Shown: positions 36,567 through 46,674, counted from the stretch's first letter. The stretch is 64,000 nt of DNA from Allobaculum mucilyticum (GCF_022701195.1 NZ_CP078089.1:1922001-1986000); one strand, 5' to 3'. The notes: generated by a model from the letters alone, not told the origin. Numbers and translations are program-made.

Positions 36567-37400
36567 ATGCCGATCAAAAAGTATAAACCGACTACACCCG
36601 GCCGCCGCGGAATGTCCAGTCTCACTTTTGAGGAAATCACAAAGAAGACTCCGGAACGCAGCCTGACTGCTCCGCTGAAATCCAAAGGCGGACGCAACAA
36701 CACAGGCCGCATCACCACCCGTCACCAGGGCGGCGGTCATAAAAGAACCTACCGTATCATCGACTTCAAACGTAACAAAGATGATATTCCAGCAACTGTA
36801 AAAGCGATCGAATACGATCCAAACCGTACCTGCAACATCGCACTTGTTGCTTATGCAGACGGTGAAAAACGCTACATCCTTGCACCGAAAGGTCTGCAGG
36901 TTGGAGCAAAAATCGTTTCCGGACCGGAAACAGATATCAAAGTCGGAAATGCCTGCGAACTGCGCAGCATGCCTGACGGAACCATCGTTCACAACGTTGA
37001 GCTCAAACCTGGCAAAGGCGGTCAGATGGCACGCGCTGCTGGCGCTTCCGCTCAGATCCTGGGTCAGGAAGGCAAATACGTTACCCTGCGTCTGACTTCC
37101 GGCGAAGTTCGTAAAGTACTCGGCACCTGCCGCGCTACTGTTGGAACAGTTGGCAACGAAGACCACGCTCTGGTTAACCTCGGCAAAGCAGGAAGAACCC
37201 GCTGGAAAGGCATCCGCCCGACAGTCCGCGGTTCTGTAATGAACCCGAATGACCATCCGCACGGTGGTGGTGAAGGCCGTACGCCGATCGGCCGCAAAGC
37301 TCCAATGACTCCCTGGGGCAAGAAAGCTCTTGGCGTGAAGACCCGCGCTAAGAAGAAAGCGTCGAACAAACTGATCGTACGCAGAAGAAACGGCAAATAA
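36567..37400 (+). CDS. rplB: 50S ribosomal protein L2
   Basis: 277 residues, full length. Needed for subunit joining and peptidyl transfer. The family C-terminal motif [13 protein letters not shown] with the key histidine is present, and the basic tail [15 protein letters not shown] is complete. GAGAGGAG precedes the ATG. rpsS follows after 18 bp. Confidence 0.98.
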   Translation: MPIKKYKPTTPGRRGMSSLTFEEITKKTPERSLTAPLKSKGGRNNTGRITTRHQGGGHKRTYRIIDFKRNKDDIPATVKAIEYDPNRTCNIALVAYADGEKRYILAPKGLQVGAKIVSGPETDIKVGNACELRSMPDGTIVHNVELKPGKGGQMARAAGASAQILGQEGKYVTLRLTSGEVRKVLGTCRATVGTVGNEDHALVNLGKAGRTRWKGIRPTVRGSVMNPNDHPHGGGEGRTPIGRKAPMTPWGKKALGVKTRAKKKASNKLIVRRRNGK

Positions 37401-37418
37401 GACAAGGAGAACGTTGAA

Positions 37419-37697
37419 ATGAGTCGTAGTTTGAAAAAAGGACCTTTCGTCGACGAAAGCCTTATGAAAAAAGTTCAGGCTCTGAACGCTTCAAACAAAA
37501 AAGAAGTCATTAAGACCTGGAGCCGCCGTTCAACCATTTTCCCTGAATTTGTTGAACACACATTTGCCGTATACAACGGCAAGGAACACGTACCTGTATA
37601 CGTAACCGAAGACATGGTCGGCCACAAGCTCGGTGAGTTTGCTCCGACCCGCAAATATACCGGACATGCGTCCGACGACAAGAAAGGCAAGAAGTAG
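37419..37697 (+). CDS. rpsS: 30S ribosomal protein S19
   Basis: 92 residues. Starts [15 protein letters not shown], the standard form, and contains [21 protein letters not shown]. Part of the 30S head near the A-site finger. AAGGAG precedes the ATG and rplV follows 8 bp after the stop. Confidence 0.98.
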   Translation: MSRSLKKGPFVDESLMKKVQALNASNKKEVIKTWSRRSTIFPEFVEHTFAVYNGKEHVPVYVTEDMVGHKLGEFAPTRKYTGHASDDKKGKK

Positions 37698-37705
37698 GAG
37701 GAAAT

Positions 37706-38041
37706 ATGGAAGCAAGAGCAACAGCAAAAACACTCCGCATTCAGCCTCGCAAAGCTAGACTTGTCCTGGATCTGATCCGCGGTAAGAATGTTGAAGAAGC
37801 TGCAGCTATCTGCAAATTCACCCCGAACAAGGGCGGCAAGATGGTCGGCGATGTACTGAAAAGTGCAGTTGCCAACGCAGTAAACAACCACGAAATGGAT
37901 GAAGAAAAGCTTTACGTTAAAGAATGCTACGCAAATGAAGGCGTAACACTCAAGCGCTTTATGCCCCGTGCGAAAGGCAGCGCAAGCCCGATTCACAAAC
38001 GTACCAGCCATATCACAGTTGTTGTGGCTGAAAAGGACTAA
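37706..38041 (+). CDS. rplV: 50S ribosomal protein L22
   Basis: 111 residues. Extends a beta-hairpin into the exit tunnel; the hairpin tip region [19 protein letters not shown] is intact. TAGGAGG precedes the ATG. Normal position between rpsS and rpsC. Confidence 0.98.
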   Translation: MEARATAKTLRIQPRKARLVLDLIRGKNVEEAAAICKFTPNKGGKMVGDVLKSAVANAVNNHEMDEEKLYVKECYANEGVTLKRFMPRAKGSASPIHKRTSHITVVVAEKD

Positions 38042-38052
38042 GGAGGAACACC

Positions 38053-38922
38053 ATGGGTCAGAAAGTCAGCCCGATTGGAATGCGGACCGGTATCATCCGT
38101 GACTGGCAGTCCAGATGGTATGCAGATGATAAAGAATTCTCGAAACTCCTGATGGAAGACGTAAAAATCCGCGACTTTGTCGAAGGATATTACGACAAAC
38201 TCTCCAAAGCAGCTGCCGACAAGAGAAAAGCAGATCCTCAGATTTCCAGAATCGAAATTGAAAGAACGCAGAACCGTATGACACTGATCATCCGTACTGC
38301 GCACCCAGGCGTTGTTATCGGCCAGGATGGAAAATCCATCGAAGGTCTGAAAAAAGCTCTGCAGAAAATGACAGATGTTAAAAACCTGCAGATCAACGTT
38401 GTCGAGATCGCTAACCCGAACCTCGATGCTCGCCTGGTAGCACGCTGGATTGCGAACGAACTTGAAAACCGTAAATCCTTCCGTGCAACTCAGAAAAAAG
38501 CCATCCAGAACACAATGCGTTCTGGTGCAAAAGGTATCAAAACTTCTGTTTCCGGCCGTCTTGGCGGAGCAGATATCGCTAGAACTGAAGGATACTCCGA
38601 AGGTGTTGTACCACTGCACACACTGCGTTCGGATATCGACTATGCCCTTGAAGAGGCTGCTACGACTTACGGCCGCCTCGGTGTAAAAGTATGGATCTGC
38701 CGTGGAGAAGTTCTCCCGGGCGAAATGGTTAAAGAACCAGAAGCTCCGAAGCAGAGACGTACCCGTCCGGCAAGAGGCCGCAACGGACGCCAGGGCAATG
38801 ACCGCCGTCAGGGCGGAAGAGGCGCTGGACGCGCTCCCCGCAGAGACGGAGGACGCAGAGAAGGTCAGGCTAATGCCCGTCCAGCTCAGGCGGCTGCCGC
38901 TCCTAAAGGAGGTAACGAATAA
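38053..38922 (+). CDS. rpsC: 30S ribosomal protein S3 with long RG-rich tail
   Basis: 289 residues. The first 220 or so are a normal S3 with KH domain ([16 protein letters not shown]) and the mRNA-entry helices. The last 65-70 residues form a low-complexity tail rich in Arg, Gly, Gln and Ala (for example [17 protein letters not shown]). Typical S3 is about 210-230 residues, though tails of this kind are known in some lineages. AAGGAGG precedes the ATG. Its stop overlaps the rplP start by one base. Confidence 0.97.
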   Translation: MGQKVSPIGMRTGIIRDWQSRWYADDKEFSKLLMEDVKIRDFVEGYYDKLSKAAADKRKADPQISRIEIERTQNRMTLIIRTAHPGVVIGQDGKSIEGLKKALQKMTDVKNLQINVVEIANPNLDARLVARWIANELENRKSFRATQKKAIQNTMRSGAKGIKTSVSGRLGGADIARTEGYSEGVVPLHTLRSDIDYALEEAATTYGRLGVKVWICRGEVLPGEMVKEPEAPKQRRTRPARGRNGRQGNDRRQGGRGAGRAPRRDGGRREGQANARPAQAAAAPKGGNE

Positions 38923-39338
38923 TGTTAATGCCAAAGCGTACCAAGTACCGTCGTCCGCACCGTCTTTCCTATGAAGGACGTGCGAAAGCCGGCCGTAATG
39001 TAGAATTCGGCGAATACGGACTTGTTGCAGAAACCGGTAACTACGTATCCAACCGTCAGATCGAAGCTGCACGTATTGCCATGACTCGTTACATGAAACG
39101 TGGCGGTAAAGTCTGGATCCGTATCTTCCCGCATCTGGCAAGAACCAAAAAACCTCTCGAGGTACGTATGGGTTCTGGTAAAGGTGCTCCGGAAGGATGG
39201 GTAGCAGTCGTTAAACCTGGACGCGTTATGTTCGAGGTTGGCGGCGTACCTGAAGAAGTAGCCCGTGAAGCACTTCGTCTTGCAGGACACAAACTGCCTG
39301 TTAAAACCCGGTTTGTTAAGAAAGGAGAAACTGAATAG
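38922..39338 (+). CDS. rplP: 50S ribosomal protein L16
   Basis: 138 residues. ATG at 38922 gives the family start [14 protein letters not shown] and lies 9 nt after AGGAGG; ATG at 38928 is too far. L16 helps position A-site tRNA. The segment [24 protein letters not shown] is conserved. It ends with GAAAGGAG inside its 3' end serving rpmC. Confidence 0.97.
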   Translation: MLMPKRTKYRRPHRLSYEGRAKAGRNVEFGEYGLVAETGNYVSNRQIEAARIAMTRYMKRGGKVWIRIFPHLARTKKPLEVRMGSGKGAPEGWVAVVKPGRVMFEVGGVPEEVAREALRLAGHKLPVKTRFVKKGETE

Positions 39339-39340
39339 TC

Positions 39341-39532
39341 ATGAAAGCCAGCGAACTTCGCACAAAATCGGAAGCTGAACTGCAGCAGGAACTTAACCTG
39401 CTCAAAGATGAGCTGTTCAATCTCCGTTTCAAACAGGCCACCGGCCAGCTTGAGAACACTGCGCGTCTCAAAACCGTTAAGAAAGACATCGCCCGTGTCA
39501 AAACCGTCCTGGGCGATATGAAAAAAGCGTAA
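39341..39532 (+). CDS. rpmC: 50S ribosomal protein L29
   Basis: 63 residues, two-helix protein at the tunnel exit. The [15 protein letters not shown] start and the [19 protein letters not shown] core are typical. It lies 2 bp after rplP with the ribosome binding site inside that gene, and 18 bp before rpsQ. Confidence 0.96.
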   Translation: MKASELRTKSEAELQQELNLLKDELFNLRFKQATGQLENTARLKTVKKDIARVKTVLGDMKKA

Positions 39533-39550
39533 GTCAGGGAGGACGAAATC

Positions 39551-39811
39551 ATGGAAGAAAGAAACAACAGAAAAGTTTACCGTGGCAGAGTCGTTTCTGA
39601 CAAAATGGACAAGACTGTTACGGTTGCAGTAGATACGATGAAAAAACATCCACTCTACGGCAAACGCGTTAAATACACGAAGAAATTCAAAGCCCACGAT
39701 GAAAAGAACGTCGCACGTGAAGGCGATCTCGTAGAAATCATGGAAACGAGACCTCTTTCCAGAACCAAACGCTTCCGTCTGGTCAGCGTCGTTGAAAAAG
39801 CACGCGGCTAA
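39551..39811 (+). CDS. rpsQ: 30S ribosomal protein S17
   Basis: 86 residues, OB-fold primary binding protein of the 30S body. Contains [18 protein letters not shown] and the [10 protein letters not shown] segment. GGGAGG precedes the ATG. Confidence 0.97.
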   Translation: MEERNNRKVYRGRVVSDKMDKTVTVAVDTMKKHPLYGKRVKYTKKFKAHDEKNVAREGDLVEIMETRPLSRTKRFRLVSVVEKARG

Positions 39812-39832
39812 TCGAGTCAGGAGGAAGAGCAA

Positions 39833-40201
39833 ATGATTCAAAATGAAAGCCGTTTGCGCGTAGCCGACAACACGGGTGCCAAGGAAGTCCTGGTTATCCG
39901 TCCTCTTGGCGGCAGCAAGCGCAAATTCGCCAACATCGGTGACATCGTTGTCTGCGCTGTTAAACAGGCAGCTCCTGGCGGAGCTGTTAAGAAAGGCGAC
40001 GTTGTAAAAGGCGTCATCGTACGTTCCAAATACGGCGTACGCCGCGACAACGGCACCTACATCAAGTTCGACGACAACGCAGTCGTACTGATCAAAGATG
40101 ACAAAACCCCACGGGGAACACGTATTTTCGGCCCGGTAGCCCGCGAGCTTCGTGATCATGACTTCATGAAGATCGTTTCTCTCGCTCCGGAAGTACTGTA
40201 A
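39833..40201 (+). CDS. rplN: 50S ribosomal protein L14
   Basis: 122 residues, full length. Forms an intersubunit bridge. Starts [18 protein letters not shown], and [24 protein letters not shown] closes it. AGGAGGAAG precedes the ATG. rplX follows 12 bp later. Confidence 0.98.
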   Translation: MIQNESRLRVADNTGAKEVLVIRPLGGSKRKFANIGDIVVCAVKQAAPGGAVKKGDVVKGVIVRSKYGVRRDNGTYIKFDDNAVVLIKDDKTPRGTRIFGPVARELRDHDFMKIVSLAPEVL

Positions 40202-40213
40202 GGAGGATTTTTC

Positions 40214-40546
40214 GTGAAGATCAAAAAAGGTGACAAAGTTCAGGTAATGACCGGAGCTTACAAAGGAACCGTCGGCGAAGTCCTCGTCGCTTTCCCCAAA
40301 GAGAACAAGGTCATTGTTGAAGGCGTCAACATCGTCAAAAAGCATGCAAAACCGTCCCAGGCTGATCCTGAAGGCGGCATCAAGGAAAAGGAAGCTAAGA
40401 TCCATGTTTCCAACCTTGCACTCTATGACGAAAAAGCCAAAGAAGCCGGAAAAGTCGGCTACAAATTCGTAGAAGACAAAGACGGCAACCAGAAAAAAGT
40501 CCGCTACTTTAAAAAGAGCGGCAACGAAATCAAGGAAAAGAAATAG
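40214..40546 (+). CDS. rplX: 50S ribosomal protein L24
   Basis: 110 residues. GTG start at 40214, 7 nt after AGGAGG. KOW motif at the N-terminus ([18 protein letters not shown]) and the [21 protein letters not shown] segment identify the family. L24 starts assembly of the 50S subunit. Confidence 0.97.
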   Translation: MKIKKGDKVQVMTGAYKGTVGEVLVAFPKENKVIVEGVNIVKKHAKPSQADPEGGIKEKEAKIHVSNLALYDEKAKEAGKVGYKFVEDKDGNQKKVRYFKKSGNEIKEKK

Positions 40547-40557
40547 GAGGATAGAGA

Positions 40558-41100
40558 ATGAACCGGTTAAAAGAAAAATACCAGTCCGAGGTCGTACCGG
40601 CCCTGATGAAAGAGTTCAACTATTCTTCCATTATGCAGGTTCCAAAGCTCGACAAAGTTGTTATTAACATCGGTGTCGGCGACGCGATTCAGAACTCGAA
40701 ACTTCTTGATGAAGCCGTAGAGGAACTCGGTGCAATTACTGGTCAGAAGCCAGTAATTACCAAAGCCAAGAAATCCATCGCGAACTTCAAAGTCCGTGAA
40801 GGCATGCCTATTGGCTGCAAGGTCACCCTGCGTTCTGAGAGAATGTACGAATTCCTGGACAAGCTGTTCAACATTTCCCTGCCGCGTGTACGTGACTTCC
40901 GCGGTGTTTCCGATACGGCTTTCGACGGCCGCGGAAACTATACCCTTGGCGTTAAGGAACAGATCATTTTCCCTGAAATCGACTTTGATAAAGTCAACCG
41001 TTCAAGAGGTATGGATGTTGTAATCGTTACAACTGCAGAAACCAACGAAGAGGCTAAAGAGCTCCTTACAGGACTCGGAATGCCCTTCGTGAAGAAATAG
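40558..41100 (+). CDS. rplE: 50S ribosomal protein L5
   Basis: 180 residues. Binds 5S rRNA and contacts P-site tRNA. Conserved [27 protein letters not shown] and DFRGVS segments. AGGAGG precedes the ATG. Confidence 0.98.
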   Translation: MNRLKEKYQSEVVPALMKEFNYSSIMQVPKLDKVVINIGVGDAIQNSKLLDEAVEELGAITGQKPVITKAKKSIANFKVREGMPIGCKVTLRSERMYEFLDKLFNISLPRVRDFRGVSDTAFDGRGNYTLGVKEQIIFPEIDFDKVNRSRGMDVVIVTTAETNEEAKELLTGLGMPFVKK

Positions 41101-41111
41101 GAGAAACGCGC

Positions 41112-41297
41112 ATGGCAAAAAAAGCGATGAAGCTCAAACAGCAGCGTCCTCAGAAATTCAAAGTTCGCGAGTACACTCGCTGTGAAAGATGCGGCCGTCC
41201 GCATTCTGTTCTGAAGAAGTACGGCATCTGCCGAATCTGCTTCAGAGAACTGGCTTACAAAGGCCAGATCCCAGGCGTTAAAAAAGCCAGCTGGTAA
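41112..41297 (+). CDS. rpsZ: 30S ribosomal protein S14, zinc-binding form
   Basis: 61 residues. Short S14 with two CxxC pairs (CERCG and CRICF), the zinc-containing type usual in Firmicutes. ATAGGAG precedes the ATG. It sits between rplE and rpsH as expected. Confidence 0.98.
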   Translation: MAKKAMKLKQQRPQKFKVREYTRCERCGRPHSVLKKYGICRICFRELAYKGQIPGVKKASW

Positions 41298-41314
41298 GCA
41301 AGGAGGAAACAAGC

Positions 41315-41713
41315 ATGACAATGTCCGATCCGATCGCGGATATGCTCACCCGCATCCGCAACGCTCTTGCACAGAAGCATGAAACTGTCTCCATGCCTTC
41401 CAGCAAAGAGAAAGAAAGAATCGCCAAAATCCTGGTCGATGAAGGCTACATCAACGGCTTTTCTACAGAAGCTGACGGTGTTAAGAAAACCCTCACCATC
41501 GATCTGAAATACGGCAAGAACGGAGAAAAAGTTATCTCCGGTCTGAAAAGAATTTCCAAGCCCGGATTCAGAGTTTACGCAAAAGCGGAAAATCTCCCGC
41601 GTGTACTCAACGGTCTTGGCACTGCGATCATCTCTACATCCAACGGTGTAATGACTGACCGCGACGCGAAGAAAGCCAATGTAGGCGGCGAAGTGCTCGC
41701 ATACATCTGGTAA
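41315..41713 (+). CDS. rpsH: 30S ribosomal protein S8
   Basis: 132 residues. Primary binder of the 16S central domain. Starts [17 protein letters not shown] after AAGGAGG, and contains the [21 protein letters not shown]-terminal signature. In E. coli S8 represses the spc operon; no such site was sought in detail here. Confidence 0.98.
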   Translation: MTMSDPIADMLTRIRNALAQKHETVSMPSSKEKERIAKILVDEGYINGFSTEADGVKKTLTIDLKYGKNGEKVISGLKRISKPGFRVYAKAENLPRVLNGLGTAIISTSNGVMTDRDAKKANVGGEVLAYIW

Positions 41714-41738
41714 GAGTCAAGCAGGAGGAAAACCAGGA

Positions 41739-42284
41739 ATGTCACGTATCGGCAATAAACTGATTACCATTCCGGCTGGAGTAACTGTAGAAGTTGCTCC
41801 AGGGAATGAGGTGACTGTCAAAGGCCCGAAAGGCACTCTGACAAGAAAATTTTCCGATATCCTCACCATTGAGGTAAACGGAAACGAAGTAACCGTAAAA
41901 CGTCCAAACGACCAGAAAACAACCAAACAGCTCCACGGAACAACCCGTGCTCTGCTGCACAACATGGTTGTCGGCGTATCCGAAGGCTTCCAGAAAGACC
42001 TCGAACTCGTCGGTATCGGTTACCGTACTGCAGTGAAGGGAAACAAGCTGACTATGAACATCGGCTTCTCTCATCCTGTAGAAGTAGAAATCTTCGATGG
42101 ACTCGAAGTAACATGCCCAAGTGCAACTACAATCACTGTTAAAGGCATTGACAAACAGCTCGTCGGCGAGTTTGCAGCGGAAGTCCGCGCACACCGCAAA
42201 CCTGAGCCTTACAAAGGAAAAGGTATTCGCTACAAAGGCGAACATATCCGTCGTAAGGAAGGTAAGACAGCTGGTAAGAAATAG
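41739..42284 (+). CDS. rplF: 50S ribosomal protein L6
   Basis: 181 residues. Lies near the sarcin-ricin loop. Starts [15 protein letters not shown]; the C-terminal signature [22 protein letters not shown] is complete. AGGAGG precedes the ATG. Confidence 0.98.
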   Translation: MSRIGNKLITIPAGVTVEVAPGNEVTVKGPKGTLTRKFSDILTIEVNGNEVTVKRPNDQKTTKQLHGTTRALLHNMVVGVSEGFQKDLELVGIGYRTAVKGNKLTMNIGFSHPVEVEIFDGLEVTCPSATTITVKGIDKQLVGEFAAEVRAHRKPEPYKGKGIRYKGEHIRRKEGKTAGKK

Positions 42285-42302
42285 TGGGAAAGGAGCAGGA
42301 CT

Positions 42303-42659
42303 ATGATCAAAAAACAGTCTAGAAACGACGCAAGACAGAAACGTCATCTTCGTCTTCGCAAAAGAGTAAGCGGAACTCCTGAATGCCCACGTCTGAACGT
42401 ATTCAGAAGCAACGCCAACATTGAAGCTCAGGTCATCGACGATACAACTGGACGCACACTCGCCCATGCATCGTCCGTGGCTATGAAGCTCGAAAACGGC
42501 GGAAACGTCGAAGCTGCTAAGAAGGTCGGAGCTGAAATTGCACGCAAGGCCCTCGAAGCCAATATCAAGAAAGTCGTCTTTGACCGCGGCGGATATCTTT
42601 ACACCGGCCGTGTAGAGGCTTTAGCTGATGCCGCTCGCGAAGGCGGCCTGGAATTCTAG
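42303..42659 (+). CDS. rplR: 50S ribosomal protein L18
   Basis: 118 residues. Binds 5S rRNA. The [20 protein letters not shown] segment and the [25 protein letters not shown] end are typical. AAAGGAG precedes the ATG. rpsE follows after 9 bp. Confidence 0.98.
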   Translation: MIKKQSRNDARQKRHLRLRKRVSGTPECPRLNVFRSNANIEAQVIDDTTGRTLAHASSVAMKLENGGNVEAAKKVGAEIARKALEANIKKVVFDRGGYLYTGRVEALADAAREGGLEF

Positions 42660-42668
42660 GAGGTCGCC

Positions 42669-43178
42669 ATGGCAAACGACAGAAGACAGAGAAGAGAACC
42701 GAAAGAGTTCGATGAACAGGTAATCTCCATCAACCGCATCACCAAGGTCGTTAAAGGCGGACGCAGAATGCGTTTTGCTGCCCTGGTTGTTGTTGGAGAC
42801 CGTAAAGGCCGTGTCGGTGTCGGAACCGGCAAAGCCAAAGAAGTACCCGAAGCAATCCGTAAAGCTACGGAAGCTGCCCGCAAGAACATGTTCACCGTAC
42901 CAATCGTGGGAACAACCATTCCTCACGAAGTTGTCGGCGAATACGGCGCTGGCGCTGTATTCATGAGACCTGCAACAGAAGGTACCGGTGTTATCGCCGG
43001 CGGCGCATCCCGTGCTGTACTTGAACTTGCAGGTATCACGGATATCCTGACCAAAAACCTCGGAAGCCGTACAAAAATCAACACTGTACGTGCAACTGTA
43101 GAAGGTCTGAAATCCCTGAGAACCCTTGAGCAGGTAGCTGAACTTCGCGGCAAAAAGCCCGAAGAAATCCGCGGGTAA
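42669..43178 (+). CDS. rpsE: 30S ribosomal protein S5
   Basis: 169 residues. Part of the mRNA entry channel, with a double-stranded RNA-binding fold. Conserved [19 protein letters not shown] and [14 protein letters not shown] segments. TAGGAGG precedes the ATG. The next gene is rplO with a 15-bp gap, so rpmD (L30), usually found here, is missing. Confidence 0.98.
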   Translation: MANDRRQRREPKEFDEQVISINRITKVVKGGRRMRFAALVVVGDRKGRVGVGTGKAKEVPEAIRKATEAARKNMFTVPIVGTTIPHEVVGEYGAGAVFMRPATEGTGVIAGGASRAVLELAGITDILTKNLGSRTKINTVRATVEGLKSLRTLEQVAELRGKKPEEIRG

Positions 43179-43193
43179 GAAGGAGGAAACGAA

Positions 43194-43631
43194 ATGAAAC
43201 TGCATGAACTTTCCCAGACTCAGTCCCGCAAATCCAGAAAAAGAGTAGGACGCGGACCTGGATCCGGTCTTGGCAAAACTGCCGGACGCGGACAGAAAGG
43301 CCAGAAGGCCCGTTCCGGCGGCGGCGTTCGTCTTGGATTTGAAGGCGGACAGACCACGCTGGCAAGACGTCTGCCGAAGCGCGGCTTCACCAACTTCAAC
43401 CGTAAAGAGTACGCCATCATCAACGTTAAAGACCTTAACCGTTTCGAAGATGGAACAAACGTAACTCCGGAACTTCTGAAATCCACAGGCATGCTGAAAA
43501 AACAGCTTGCAGGTGTCAAAGTTCTCGGTGAAGGACCACTTGAGAAAAAGCTCAATGTAACTGCAGCAAAATTCTCGAAATCGGCTGAAGAAGCCATCGT
43601 CAAAGCAGGCGGAACCGTAGAGGTTCGTTAA
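43194..43631 (+). CDS. rplO: 50S ribosomal protein L15
   Basis: 145 residues. Starts [10 protein letters not shown], followed by the glycine-rich [21 protein letters not shown] arm. AAGGAGG precedes the ATG. secY starts 1 bp after its stop, so the two are translationally coupled. Confidence 0.98.
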   Translation: MKLHELSQTQSRKSRKRVGRGPGSGLGKTAGRGQKGQKARSGGGVRLGFEGGQTTLARRLPKRGFTNFNRKEYAIINVKDLNRFEDGTNVTPELLKSTGMLKKQLAGVKVLGEGPLEKKLNVTAAKFSKSAEEAIVKAGGTVEVR

Positions 43632-43632
43632 T

Positions 43633-44925
43633 ATGAAAACAATCAGGGCAATGTTTGAGAACAAGGATATCCGTAACCGGATCCTGTTCACACTCCTTGC
43701 CTTCCTGGTGTACCGTCTGGGATGCGCAATTACCGTCCCGGACGTCAACACCGCAGGACTGGTCGGCAGTCTTGAAAATAACAGCCTGTTTGCGATGATG
43801 AGCCTGCTGGGAGGCGGCGGTCTTGAGCAGTTCTCCGTTTTCGCAATCGGAGTTACGCCTTACATCACCGCATCCATCATCATTCAGCTCTTGAGCATGG
43901 ATGTTATTCCAGCACTTACCGATCTCTCCAAGCAGGGAGCAACCGGACGGAAGAAACTGGATCAGTACACCCGCTATCTTGCGGTTGTCTTCGGTTTCGT
44001 TCAGTCGATTTCCCTGACATACAGCTTCAACAACATGTACAGCGGTCTGTTCTATAACGGACTGACTACTGCACGACTTCTGTATGTTGCAACAATCTTT
44101 ACCGCAGGATCCATGTTCCTGGTCTGGTTAGGCGACCAGATCTCGATGAAGGGTCTTGGAAACGGTATGTCCATGATTATCATGGCAGGTATCGTCGGCC
44201 GTATGCCCCAGCAGTTCTCCTCAGCATGGACTTCGCTGGTCGGCGGCGATGTAGCCAATGGTGAATGGATCTTTGCAGCATACTGTCTGATCTATCTGCT
44301 GATTGTTATCTTCGTTGTTCTGATCAATACAGCAGAGCTGCGAATTCGCATCCAGTACACATCGTCTTCCGTGTCGCTTTCTAAGAAAGCAACCATGAAC
44401 TACCTCCCGCTGAAGATCAATTCGGCATCCGTAATCCCTGTCATTTTCGCCAGCTCGATCATGATGGCTCCGATTCAGGTTGCCAGCTTCTTCGCCAACG
44501 GTGCTTCCTGGTACACAACGATGCAGAACTGGCTTGGTCTGCGCACCTGGTATTCGGTAACGATCTACGTTGTTCTAATTATCCTGTTCACCTTCTTCTA
44601 TTCGAAGATGCAGGTTAACCCGGAACAGATCGCCGAGAACCTCGGTAAATCCGGTGCTTACATTCCCAGTGTCCGCCCCGGCAAGCAGACAGAGACCTAT
44701 ATTGACAAGGCTCTTTCGAGGATCACTGTTCTTGGAGCTCTGGCCCTTGCGGCAATTGCGGTTCTTCCGCACCTCATGCCGCTGCTCTGGCCGGAAATGC
44801 CAACGTCCATGGCGCTTGGCGGAACCGGTATGATCATCGTTGTTGGTGTCGCAATCGAAACGGTGCGTCAGCTCCAGGGCCTGGTAACACAGAAGGCTTA
44901 CAAAAAGTATTATGATTTTGATTAG
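43633..44925 (+). CDS. secY: Preprotein translocase subunit SecY
   Basis: 430 residues with ten transmembrane segments. Channel of the Sec secretion machine in the cytoplasmic membrane. GGGLEQFSVFAIGVTPYITAS (43813 onward) is the helix 2 signature. A GAGGTT inside rplO serves as ribosome binding site. The large secreted glycosidases in this window would leave through this channel. adk follows 41 bp later. Confidence 0.97.
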   Translation: MKTIRAMFENKDIRNRILFTLLAFLVYRLGCAITVPDVNTAGLVGSLENNSLFAMMSLLGGGGLEQFSVFAIGVTPYITASIIIQLLSMDVIPALTDLSKQGATGRKKLDQYTRYLAVVFGFVQSISLTYSFNNMYSGLFYNGLTTARLLYVATIFTAGSMFLVWLGDQISMKGLGNGMSMIIMAGIVGRMPQQFSSAWTSLVGGDVANGEWIFAAYCLIYLLIVIFVVLINTAELRIRIQYTSSSVSLSKKATMNYLPLKINSASVIPVIFASSIMMAPIQVASFFANGASWYTTMQNWLGLRTWYSVTIYVVLIILFTFFYSKMQVNPEQIAENLGKSGAYIPSVRPGKQTETYIDKALSRITVLGALALAAIAVLPHLMPLLWPEMPTSMALGGTGMIIVVGVAIETVRQLQGLVTQKAYKKYYDFD

Positions 44926-44966
44926 AACGGCAGGGAATCCTGCCGTTCCTTTGTTAGGAGCACAAT

Positions 44967-45617
44967 ATGAATATTCTGATCATGGGAGCACCAGGATCCG
45001 GAAAGGGAACTTTCTCGAACCGGCTCAAAGACGAAATTAAACTTGACCACATTTCCACGGGAGATCTCTTCCGCGAGAACATTTCCAACGACACAGAACT
45101 CGGCCGTGAAGCCAAATCCTATATGGATGCCGGCCATCTGGTCCCTGATGACCTGGTGAACCGTATGGTTCTCGACTATCTGAAGAACAAAATGGATCCG
45201 GAAGCCGATGGCTATCTGCTCGACGGCTATCCACGAACCCTTGCACAGGCAGAAGCCTTCGAAGAAGCGACAAAGGGAACAGACCTTGCGGTCGATCATA
45301 TTCTCTACCTCGATGTTCCGCATGAAGTACTCAGCAAGCGGATCCTCGGCCGCCGCTCCTGCCCGCAGTGCGGAGAAATCTACAATATCTATTTCAAGGC
45401 TCCAGCCACAGAAAACGTCTGTGACAAATGCGGTCACGAACTGACTTACCGCTCGGATGACAACGCAGAAAGCCTGAAAACCCGCCTGGAAGACTATGAC
45501 AGACTCACCCAGCCTGTTATCGACTTCTACAACGATCGCGGCCTTGTTGCCAGTATCAGCGCTGACCGCGACTTTGAACCCATCTGGGCCGATATTGTAA
45601 AAGAACTGAAGAAGTAA
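44967..45617 (+). CDS. adk: Adenylate kinase
   Basis: 216 residues. Interconverts AMP, ADP and ATP. P-loop GAPGSGKGT at residues 7-15, and LID domain with two CxxC pairs (CPQCG, CDKCG), the zinc-binding form common in Gram-positives. TAGGAG precedes the ATG. A terminator follows; map and infA, which normally continue the operon, are absent here. Confidence 0.97.
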   Translation: MNILIMGAPGSGKGTFSNRLKDEIKLDHISTGDLFRENISNDTELGREAKSYMDAGHLVPDDLVNRMVLDYLKNKMDPEADGYLLDGYPRTLAQAEAFEEATKGTDLAVDHILYLDVPHEVLSKRILGRRSCPQCGEIYNIYFKAPATENVCDKCGHELTYRSDDNAESLKTRLEDYDRLTQPVIDFYNDRGLVASISADRDFEPIWADIVKELKK

Positions 45618-45684
45618 GCTTCGCAGCCACCCTGCAAAGCTCGCCCCTTCAGCGAGTCTGGAACAATTCAGAAACCATACGCTC

Positions 45685-45719
45685 AAAGCTCTTGTTCATT
45701 TATGAACCTGAGCTTTTTT
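45685..45719 (+). terminator. Terminator ending the S10-spc transcript after adk
   Basis: AAAGCTC and GTTCAT pair with ATGAAC and GAGCTTT (two stacked stems), followed by TTTT. It shows that rpmJ onward needs a separate promoter. Confidence 0.85.
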
Positions 45720-46421
45720 GATGCCATCTCTAAAGCGACAGACGTCAGAATTCGCACAGACAGCAGCTGCGCAAGCCGCTCAAAGATCAGGCAGATCAAC
45801 GGCACAATAAATACAAACAGGCATACGCAAAGGCATAGCAAAGCTGTGTATAGCCTGGAGCAGGGAAGCTGTTTGACAGCTGACAGTCAGCTGACTGATA
45901 GTACCCTTCTCTCCAGAACGAAGCGCCTGCTTCATCAATGAAAGAATTAGAAAATTCTGTCATTACCCTGCACAAACCGGTGCAGGCAAGTACACAACAG
46001 AACCACCAAAAACAGAACCACCATAGAAATAGACACAAACAAAAACATTGAACGGAAACGAGAAAGAATCTCCGGCTTATAAGAAGACCTGTCAGACCGA
46101 ATGGAGAAGACCCGACTCTGACCGATCAGTTCAGGCAGAGCCAGCAAAGAAGAGCTGCAGCTCAGATGTTCTGCAGCAGCTAAGATCTTCCGTGTAAACA
46201 ACCTGCACGGACTGTATAGACAGCACAGGCTGCCAAGCCTGGATCCGCATGTTACAGCCAGTATGCAGTAGTGCGCGTTTAACTTAACGCCCTCAGAAAG
46301 AGTGCCCGGCTGGCGGAGAGCAAAAAAGAGCGTTACCTTAGGCAAAACGGGATTTTGTCAGGTAAAATGCAAAAACATGGACAGCCCAAACTTTCACAAA
46401 ATTTTTGGGCGGTATCATAAC
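45720..46421. other. Long gap where map would be expected; possible eroded membrane-protein gene on minus strand
   Basis: No intact gene. On the minus strand, hydrophobic stretches appear in different frames (MFLFVSISMVVLFLVVLLC about 46040-45980; LLCLCVCLFVFIVPLICLIF about 45840-45780), as if one membrane-protein gene had been broken by frameshifts. This is weak evidence. No trace of map was recognised. Confidence 0.25.
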
Positions 46422-46450
46422 TTGAATCCATACGGAATACCGTCTATACT
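46422..46450 (+). promoter_or_regulatory. Promoter of the rpmJ-rplQ (alpha) operon
   Basis: TTGAAT at 46422-46427, 17-bp spacer, TATACT at 46445-46450. Confidence 0.7.
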
Positions 46451-46455
46451 TACTA

Positions 46456-46569
46456 GGCGCAATTTGTTTTACATGGTTCATATATATGAGCAATCAGGGA
46501 GTTTTCCCTCAGCCGTCCGGCCCGCGGTCAGTGCCCGAAAGGGAATTCCGCCACAAGGCGGATCGCGCC
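46456..46569 (+). other. Structured leader of the rpmJ operon
   Basis: Several hairpins occur in series: GTTCAT/ATGAGC, AGGGA/TCCCT, CCC-GAAA-GGG and TCCGCC-ACAA-GGCGGA, with GGCGC (46456-46460) able to close the set with GCGCC (about 46565-46569). It lies at the 5' end of the mRNA and overlaps the infA-like frame. No known riboswitch core was recognised. Confidence 0.35.
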
Positions 46570-46647
46570 GAAGATTCTCAACTCCACGTTTCTGCTAAAA
46601 TACGTTCAGCATTCGAACCTCGCTTTGAGCGGATTTTAGAAGGTTGA
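46486..46647 (+). pseudogene. 53-codon ORF resembling a degenerate infA (IF-1)
   Basis: Encodes a 53-residue peptide with no good ribosome binding site. Residues 21-40 (starting FRHK, ending LHVSAKIR) align without gaps to the IF-1 core (FRVK ... HISGKMR), followed by a 4-residue insertion and RILEG where IF-1 has RILPGD; the frame then stops, so the C-terminal third is missing. It lies exactly where infA is expected, just before rpmJ. It may be a relic, or a chance match in a structured leader. Confidence is limited because IF-1 is short and the match is by eye. Confidence 0.35.
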
Positions 46648-46674
46648 ATACGTGAAAATGAAAGGGGTAACCAC

